NCBI GenBank assembly: GCA_964462945.1
Contig: CAYWZW010000094.1
Location: 1 to 17,020 of the forward strand
Direction of reading: 5' to 3'
Origin: GCA-020343675 sp964462945
GTDB lineage: Bacteria > Planctomycetota > Phycisphaerae > Sedimentisphaerales > Anaerobacaceae
Length of the DNA stretch: 17,020 nt
Position 1 is the stretch's first letter; each line of letters starts with the position of its first letter. Under the pieces are notes generated by a model. It was not told the DNA's origin. It did not search any database and saw only the letters and a list, made by a program, of their open reading frames with translations. Below, one piece after another: positions 6,976 to 11,486 of this stretch. The position numbers were made by a program, and so were the translations under genes.

Positions 6976-8622
6976 ATGGATACGAAAGAGCACAAACGAT
7001 TGATGATTGATGATTTCCGCTTGCCGATTGCAGACAATCGCAAATCGAAAATCGACAATCGTAAATCCGTGGGTGTCGTACTGTCGGGCCTGGCCATGTC
7101 GGTCGGGTGGGGATTTCGCGGCGACTACGGGCACGAGGCCGGCGCGATGGTCCCGGGCGCACTGTTAGGGCTTTCAATTTGTCTGGCCTCCGGCAGACAG
7201 GACTGGTGGCAGCGCTCGAGCATTATGGCGATGTGCGGAGCCATCGGATGGGCGTTCGGCGGGCAGATGAGCTACGGACAGATTACAGGCTACACGGCAA
7301 GCTCTTCACTGTCCGATGTTGCTTATGGTTATGCCTGCTTATTCCTGGTCGGAGGATTATGGGCCGGGATTGGTGCGGGCATACTCGCGCTGGGTGTGAC
7401 TCAATCCCGCTCATACATGGAGCGTTTCGCCGGGCCTTTGGCGGCGCTATGGCTCGTTTGGTTGGCCATGGATCTGAGCGGCTTGACGGGGCGATTGGTA
7501 GAGACGTGGTATCTGCATGACACCGATTGGGTTGCAGCCCTGTCGGCTTTGCTTGTAGCCGGCGCGTATGCAGTCCTGGTTCCCCGCAGCCGGTCAGCCT
7601 GCACTCTTATCCTGTTTTTGGCCGGCGGCTGGTGGGCCGGATATATAATCCTGACCGCCCTGTTGGGATTGCATATCACACCGCCGCGCAGTGATAACTG
7701 GTCGGGCTGTGTTGGATTGTTCATCGCCCTGGTGCTCTATCTGATTCGGCAGGAAAATCGAGCGGGACTGAGGGTGGCGCTTTGGGGCTTTCTGGCCGGC
7801 GGGCTCGGTTTTGCCTTGGGCGATTTTGTGAACATGCTTGGCCGGGCCCAGTGGGGGCCGATTGGGCACTTTAGCACGCTGCAGGGTCTGGACTATTGGA
7901 AATGGATGGAGCAGCTTTTCGGAATGGTGATGGGAATAGGGGTAGGCTTAGCTTTCCTGCGAAGCGTGCGCCGAAGACTGCCGCCGCCGGTGGAAGACTT
8001 GCCCGCCATCCGTGTGGCGGGCCAGGCCGGCGGGAACCTGAACACCGCAGCCCTGCTGTTCCTGCTGTTGGTGATGATGTGGAGCAACTTATACAAGAAT
8101 GTTCGAAACTGGGCAAAGGGCAGTCATATCCCCGAGCACTTTTTTGGCATCCGGTCAGAATGGTGGTTCTTGCTGGTCAGCCTCATGCTCTCGGCGGGGG
8201 TACTGGTCGCAATCATCCGGCACCGTCGCCGCGCATTGCCTTTGGCCCCCGCCGGCGCGTTCGGACGAGGCCAATTGCTGTTCCTCATAATCCTTTGGGT
8301 TGCGATTGCGGGGGCCTTCATGCAGGCGTTCCCGGGAATGGCTGGCAAAGGCGTATTCTTCGTGCATGTAACATTCTGGATGACGGGCGGGATTTGTTCT
8401 CTGATTGTGTTAGAGTTGTCCGGCAGGCCAAAGTGCGAAGCTGAACCGCAATTGGCTGCATCTGATCCCTTCTGGAGACCCGGTATGCGATATTGGCTAA
8501 GCTGGCTTGTGGTTCCGATCCTTATCCTTGTGCTGGCATACATCACCGCCTCTTTGAGTGACGGACCTTTGTCGGGAAGTCACCTTCGTTTCGAAAGCAC
8601 ACCCTCGCCCTCAGTTGAATAG
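6976..8622 (+). CDS. Polytopic membrane protein of unknown family
   Basis: A protein of up to 548 residues with roughly a dozen hydrophobic segments, rich in Trp and Gly, for example AALWLVWLAMDL, ALLVAGAYAVLV, LILFLAGGWWAGYIILTALLG, LLFLLLVMMWSNLY and YWLSWLVVPILILVLAYITA. The most distinctive motif is GWGFRGDYGHEAGAMVPGALLGL (about 44-66). I do not recognise a named family; a transporter or membrane enzyme is possible. The start is uncertain. ATG 6976 makes the first 30 residues, which come from a 7-bp periodic repeat and read as a polar peptide (DNRKSKIDNRKS). In-frame starts after the repeat are GTG 7069 and ATG 7096, but 7096 would cut into the first hydrophobic segment. Residues 342-349 (PAIRVAG region) are encoded by a palindromic repeat in a predicted loop. 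It is divergent from the pyruvate kinase gene run. Confidence 0.75.
   Translation: MDTKEHKRLMIDDFRLPIADNRKSKIDNRKSVGVVLSGLAMSVGWGFRGDYGHEAGAMVPGALLGLSICLASGRQDWWQRSSIMAMCGAIGWAFGGQMSYGQITGYTASSSLSDVAYGYACLFLVGGLWAGIGAGILALGVTQSRSYMERFAGPLAALWLVWLAMDLSGLTGRLVETWYLHDTDWVAALSALLVAGAYAVLVPRSRSACTLILFLAGGWWAGYIILTALLGLHITPPRSDNWSGCVGLFIALVLYLIRQENRAGLRVALWGFLAGGLGFALGDFVNMLGRAQWGPIGHFSTLQGLDYWKWMEQLFGMVMGIGVGLAFLRSVRRRLPPPVEDLPAIRVAGQAGGNLNTAALLFLLLVMMWSNLYKNVRNWAKGSHIPEHFFGIRSEWWFLLVSLMLSAGVLVAIIRHRRRALPLAPAGAFGRGQLLFLIILWVAIAGAFMQAFPGMAGKGVFFVHVTFWMTGGICSLIVLELSGRPKCEAEPQLAASDPFWRPGMRYWLSWLVVPILILVLAYITASLSDGPLSGSHLRFESTPSPSVE
6998..7068. repeat. 7-bp periodic repeat overlapping the start of the membrane-protein gene
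   Basis: GATTGAT occurs twice in tandem from 6998 and is followed by GATTT. From 7036 the unit AATCGNN repeats with exact 7-bp spacing: AATCG at 7036, 7043, 7050 and 7057, then AATCC at 7064. The two halves are roughly reverse complements, so the segment can also fold on itself (CGATTG at 7025-7030 against CAATCG at 7035-7040). Confidence 0.8.
8001..8022. repeat. 22-bp palindromic repeat, copy 2 (inside the membrane-protein gene)
   Basis: Arms GCCCGCC (8001-8007) and GGCGGGC (8016-8022) flank the loop ATCCGTGT. It is read in frame on the plus strand as PAIRVAG, almost the same peptide that copies 1 and 4 give on the minus strand. Confidence 0.8.
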
Positions 8623-8692
8623 TCGGCAGTCGTTGGTAAATAGCAGTCCTATGGACTCCTCCCGGAGAACGAACAAGCAGAAGAAAACGCGG

Positions 8693-8714
8693 GTCCGCCA
8701 CACGTATGGCGGGC
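8693..8714. repeat. 22-bp palindromic repeat, copy 3 (intergenic)
   Basis: Arms GTCCGCC (8693-8699) and GGCGGGC (8708-8714) pair with one G-T wobble around the loop ACACGTAT. This is the only copy of the family outside a coding region. Confidence 0.75.
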
Positions 8715-9051
8715 TGGTCAGGCTTTCCTGTTCTCGCAGATGGATTTGGAAACCCAATTCGCTATATTCCTAAGAAGACCTCTGGTCAGGGCGAAGGCCC
8801 TTGCCGGAGCACGACGCAGGGCATTCAGATTCTCAGCGGCTATCAACCGCAGCGCCGCTCTGATGTCAATCGCGGTTTTATTCCGCATTTCTGGCCCTTT
8901 CTGAACTGCTGCACGTCGGTTTCTCTCACACGTAGCAGTTGTAAAGACGGCGTCAGAACGACCGTTTATTGCAGTGGCCAGGAATTTTTCAAAAAACCTG
9001 GGCAGAATCTAACTCTCGCCTGCATTTTAGCTTTTTGAACAATTATTCAGC

Positions 9052-9072
9052 ATGGGCAAACAAGTTGCCCAT
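9052..9072. repeat. Perfect 8-bp-stem hairpin
   Basis: ATGGGCAA (9052-9059) and TTGCCCAT (9065-9072) pair perfectly around a 5-nt loop. It lies downstream of both converging genes. Neither side has a T-run, so it is more likely a small repeat element than an intrinsic terminator. Confidence 0.5.
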
Positions 9073-9152
9073 CCCACCTCTGCTCGAAGCCTCAAAAAAC
9101 GCCGTGGGGCCAGCTCACCTGTGATTATAGGACGAGAGGATCTGGGAAATTT

Positions 9153-9174
9153 GGAATTTCAAATCGAGAATTCC
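9153..9174. repeat. GGAATT/AATTCC inverted repeat downstream of the GH15 gene
   Basis: GGAATT at 9153-9158 pairs with AATTCC at 9169-9174, 13 bp beyond the GH15 stop codon. It could be a weak transcription end or mRNA-stabilising stem, but no T-run follows on the minus strand. Confidence 0.3.
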
Positions 9175-9186
9175 ATATCCTCAATG

Positions 9187-10443
9187 CTATATATGCCCCA
9201 GAAACCTGGCGGCTATGACAAACATGGCGTGAGACCAAAGGAGCGGACATATCGCGGCCTTCGATTTGTCCTTGAATATTTGTTCGGGAATATATCTCTC
9301 TATTCTCTTCAGAGGCCAGTCCGCCATACGTAAGGCGGGCCAGTCGAAGTGCTTCTCTGCATTTGCCTTGTCGCCGGAAAGGCAATAGTAAATGGCCATC
9401 CAAAAACTCAGTAAGGGCCACGCGCCCCCGCCGGTCAGAGTGACCCACCCGTTCCGCACTCCGCCGCAATAGAGATCGCCCGGATACCTCAAGAGACCTC
9501 CGTCATCTACCGTGTTCGCTTCAATTATTTCGTGGACCGTCCTTGTCATCTTCTCATCCAGTGGGTCCAACATTCCTGAAGGATACACCAAGCCCAGCAA
9601 AGACGTATCCGGCAGCGAATCCTCTCTTTGCGTTTTGCCATGTTTGGCCATTCGGCCGGCACGATACGTCCGTGGAAGGAACTCTATGCCGGACGAATAG
9701 ATTTCCGCGAACGCATTCGACATTTCTTTTTCCGTTTGCAGCCATGTAGGGGCGGGCCTATGTGCCCGCCCAGGGCAACCACGCGGGGTTGCCCCTACCC
9801 CGCCTGACAGCTTGATCGCCGCTCTCAGTCCGGCGATGCACATCGCTAACGAGTAGGTATGCCATCCTCTCTGTTCGGGAAGAACACATCTTTCCTCCCA
9901 CAAATCATAGCAGGGTAAAACAAACGCATTGCCCTTCCATGACCGACAGATGCCTGAAGCAGTCTTCTCTGCCAATTCTGCAAATTTTGAGACCTTAACG
10001 CTGTAATGTTCTATGTGGTGCGCTATTACGAGCAGTAAAGAGCCGCTCTGGTCCGGCTGGAATTGTGTTCCGCAGTGTATTAGGTCTATGTACTTGTCTC
10101 TGAGACTTCGCGGCACTCGTGGTCTATCCGGCGGGATCAATGTGCCATGAAGAGTCCCGTTGACGTGATACGCGTTGTAGAATAGCCCCGTTTCCCTGAA
10201 CCCCTCAGCTCGATTGAGGCACCAGTCGAAAAACCGTTCCGGGATATCCTTGAGTCCCAGCAGGTCGGCGGCCATGCAAACGTAGGCCGCGTCACGGACC
10301 CAGACGTACCTGTAATCCTGACTCGTCGCCGGATAGACAGCTTTGTCTGAATTGGCGGCGACAATCGCTCCATTCTCCAACGAGCTGTCGGCAATTACAT
10401 CTTTGCTCACTTCGATGAGCTCCTTGATAAGTTGTTTTTTCAT
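9187..10443 (-). CDS. Glycoside hydrolase family 15 (glucoamylase-like), with two repeat insertions
   Basis: A 418-residue (alpha/alpha)6-barrel protein of GH15, which release glucose from alpha-glucans, trehalose or related glucosides. Landmarks are NGAIVAANSD (24-33), YRYVWVRDAAY (44-54), which is the substrate-binding signature, DLWEER (180-185) with E183/E184 as candidate general acid, and PLLWSHAMF (400-408). At the last site many family members have Glu after WSHA, while this one has M407, so the catalytic base is in question. No signal peptide is seen, so it is probably cytoplasmic. Residues 216-233 are encoded by a 53-bp two-hairpin element and about 368-375 by a palindromic repeat; both keep the frame. 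I chose ATG 10443; TTG 10452 is possible, but the promoter at 10459-10487 predicts transcription starting near 10452, which favours the ATG and a very short leader. It is divergent from the nitrilase gene. Confidence 0.82.
   Translation of the reverse strand: MKKQLIKELIEVSKDVIADSSLENGAIVAANSDKAVYPATSQDYRYVWVRDAAYVCMAADLLGLKDIPERFFDWCLNRAEGFRETGLFYNAYHVNGTLHGTLIPPDRPRVPRSLRDKYIDLIHCGTQFQPDQSGSLLLVIAHHIEHYSVKVSKFAELAEKTASGICRSWKGNAFVLPCYDLWEERCVLPEQRGWHTYSLAMCIAGLRAAIKLSGGVGATPRGCPGRAHRPAPTWLQTEKEMSNAFAEIYSSGIEFLPRTYRAGRMAKHGKTQREDSLPDTSLLGLVYPSGMLDPLDEKMTRTVHEIIEANTVDDGGLLRYPGDLYCGGVRNGWVTLTGGGAWPLLSFWMAIYYCLSGDKANAEKHFDWPALRMADWPLKRIERYIPEQIFKDKSKAAICPLLWSHAMFVIAARFLGHI
9319..9340. repeat. 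22-bp palindromic repeat, copy 4, flanked by perfect 8-bp direct repeats (inside GH15)
   Basis: Arms GTCCGCC (9319-9325) and GGCGGGC (9334-9340) flank the loop ATACGTAA. The 16-bp core 9322-9337 is bounded by identical octamers GGCCAGTC at 9314-9321 and 9338-9345. Octamer plus core is 24 bp, exactly eight codons, and the protein reads DW-PALRMA-DW. Confidence 0.85.
9746..9798. repeat. 53-bp double-hairpin repeat element inside the GH15 gene
   Basis: GTAGGGGC (9746-9753) and GCCCCTAC (9791-9798) close the element. Inside are two perfect 8-bp stems with 6-nt loops: GGGCGGGC (9750-9757) with GCCCGCCC (9764-9771), and GGGCAACC (9773-9780) with GGTTGCCC (9787-9794). It is read in frame as VGATPRGCPGRAHRPAPT. 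Similar GTAGGGGC-bounded small repeats are, from memory, widespread in genomes of uncultured bacteria. Confidence 0.85.
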
Positions 10444-10458
10444 AGCAGCCAACTGTCG

Positions 10459-10487
10459 ATTCTATTTGCCCTGCCATGATTTGACAA
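10459..10487 (-). promoter_or_regulatory. Sigma70-type promoter for the GH15 gene
   Basis: On the minus strand, TTGTCA (10487-10482) and TAGAAT (10464-10459) are separated by 17 bp. Transcription should start near 10452, leaving a leader of about 9 nt before ATG 10443. Its -35 box overlaps that of the divergent nitrilase promoter by five bases. Confidence 0.6.
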
Positions 10488-10509
10488 GCCCCGGCCTCCC
10501 CGATAGCAT
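10481..10509 (+). promoter_or_regulatory. Sigma70-type promoter for the nitrilase-family gene
   Basis: A consensus TTGACA (10481-10486), a 17-bp spacer and TAGCAT (10504-10509; 4 of 6 to consensus) predict a start near 10516 and a leader of about 64 nt before ATG 10580. Confidence 0.6.
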
Positions 10510-10579
10510 AGCACAAACAGACGAAGTTACGTGATGCGGGCGTGAGAGGACGAGGGTATAAGGAAATTGGAGATTCATA

Positions 10580-11476
10580 ATGCAGCTCAATCGTCGTCAT
10601 TTTCTCAAGACCGCCGCTGCCGCCGGCATCGGCGCCAGCCGTGTCTGGGCTCAGTCCGGGACGAGCAACAGCAGCCACAACAACGCAATTACAGAAAACC
10701 AGGCAGCGACATCCACAATCCGAGTCGCACAAATAAAGGTACATCCGCAAAAAGGCGAGCTGGAAGCAAACCATCAGAAACTAATGGATGTTCTCAAAAG
10801 TATTGAAAAGGATGAGCATGTCGATGTCGTCGTCACGCCGGAAGGGTTTCTCGATGGGTACGTCTCCACGGAAAAATCCGTAACGAAGGAAGACATGATC
10901 AAATATGCCATCGACCCGCTCGCGTCTGAGTACACGCGGGCCGTGTCAGACTGGGCCGGCCGCAATAAGGCATGGGTCGTGTACGGGTGCGCGCGAAAGG
11001 CGACAGACGGCGTATTCAACACGGCCTTGATATACAACCGCAGCGGCGTTCTCGTCGGAATATACGACAAACTGCATCTCCAGGAGCACGACCTCAAATA
11101 TACGCCGGGCAAGCACCTCGACGTCTATGAGTCGGATTTTGGTCTCTTTGGCGTGATGATCTGTGCCGACCGCCGCTGGCCGGAGACGGCGCGGACCCTC
11201 ACGCTTCAGGGAGCCAGAGTCATCTTCAATCCGACATACGGAATGCACGGCGATTTGAACCTGTGCATGATGAGGACGCGGTCATACGAGAATGGCATTT
11301 ACATCGTGTTCACGCACCCGGGACAGTCGCTTATCACGGACCCCAGAGGGGCCGTTGTGTGCAACAACGAGGATCAGAGCGAAGCCTATACTGTTACGGA
11401 GATTGACCTTTCCAAGGCGCCCGCAAACAAAGGGGGCCACATCGTGGATCGGCGAGCCGACGTCTATAAGCTGTGA
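10580..11476 (+). CDS. Carbon-nitrogen hydrolase (nitrilase superfamily), Tat-exported
   Basis: A 298-residue amidohydrolase of the nitrilase superfamily, which cleave non-peptide C-N bonds in amides, ureido acids or nitriles. The triad is visible: E88 in TPEGFLDGY, K164 in YDKLHL and C195 in MICADRRWPE. RRHFLK (5-10) followed by AAAAGIGA is a clear twin-arginine signal, so it probably acts in the periplasm or on the surface. A Ser/Asn-rich segment (about 26-45) links signal and catalytic domain. The gene has GGAG 9 nt before the ATG and a good promoter upstream. It ends only 10 bp from the oppositely oriented GH-A/GGT gene. Which amide it hydrolyses cannot be told; members with DRRWPE after the cysteine include carbamoyl and aliphatic amidases. 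Confidence 0.88.
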   Translation: MQLNRRHFLKTAAAAGIGASRVWAQSGTSNSSHNNAITENQAATSTIRVAQIKVHPQKGELEANHQKLMDVLKSIEKDEHVDVVVTPEGFLDGYVSTEKSVTKEDMIKYAIDPLASEYTRAVSDWAGRNKAWVVYGCARKATDGVFNTALIYNRSGVLVGIYDKLHLQEHDLKYTPGKHLDVYESDFGLFGVMICADRRWPETARTLTLQGARVIFNPTYGMHGDLNLCMMRTRSYENGIYIVFTHPGQSLITDPRGAVVCNNEDQSEAYTVTEIDLSKAPANKGGHIVDRRADVYKL

Positions 11477-11486
11477 GCATTGCCCT

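Larger units (their letters stand above)
8623..9186. other. Long non-coding gap with short palindromes
   Basis: No convincing gene is seen between the membrane-protein gene and the GH15 gene, which converge here. The longest open frame (8706-9038, plus) has no ribosome-binding site and no recognisable motif. The gap holds a small stem AGTCC/GGACT at 8645-8657, palindrome copy 3 at 8693, an AT-rich inverted repeat CCAGG/CCTGG at 8978-9001, a strong hairpin at 9052 and an inverted repeat at 9153. It may be decayed sequence or a collecting site for small repeats. Confidence 0.5.

Noticed and set aside
6998..7068. Possible CRISPR-like or tRNA-like structure in the periodic tract
   Set aside because: The unit is 7 bp with no spacers, and no cloverleaf or CCA end is present.
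8706..9038. 110-residue plus-strand ORF in the long gap
   Set aside because: No ribosome-binding site or motif, it begins inside a palindromic repeat, and its composition looks random.
10292..10774. 160-residue minus-strand ORF spanning the GH15/nitrilase intergenic region
   Set aside because: It overlaps both genes out of frame and has no family features; the region is better explained by divergent promoters.
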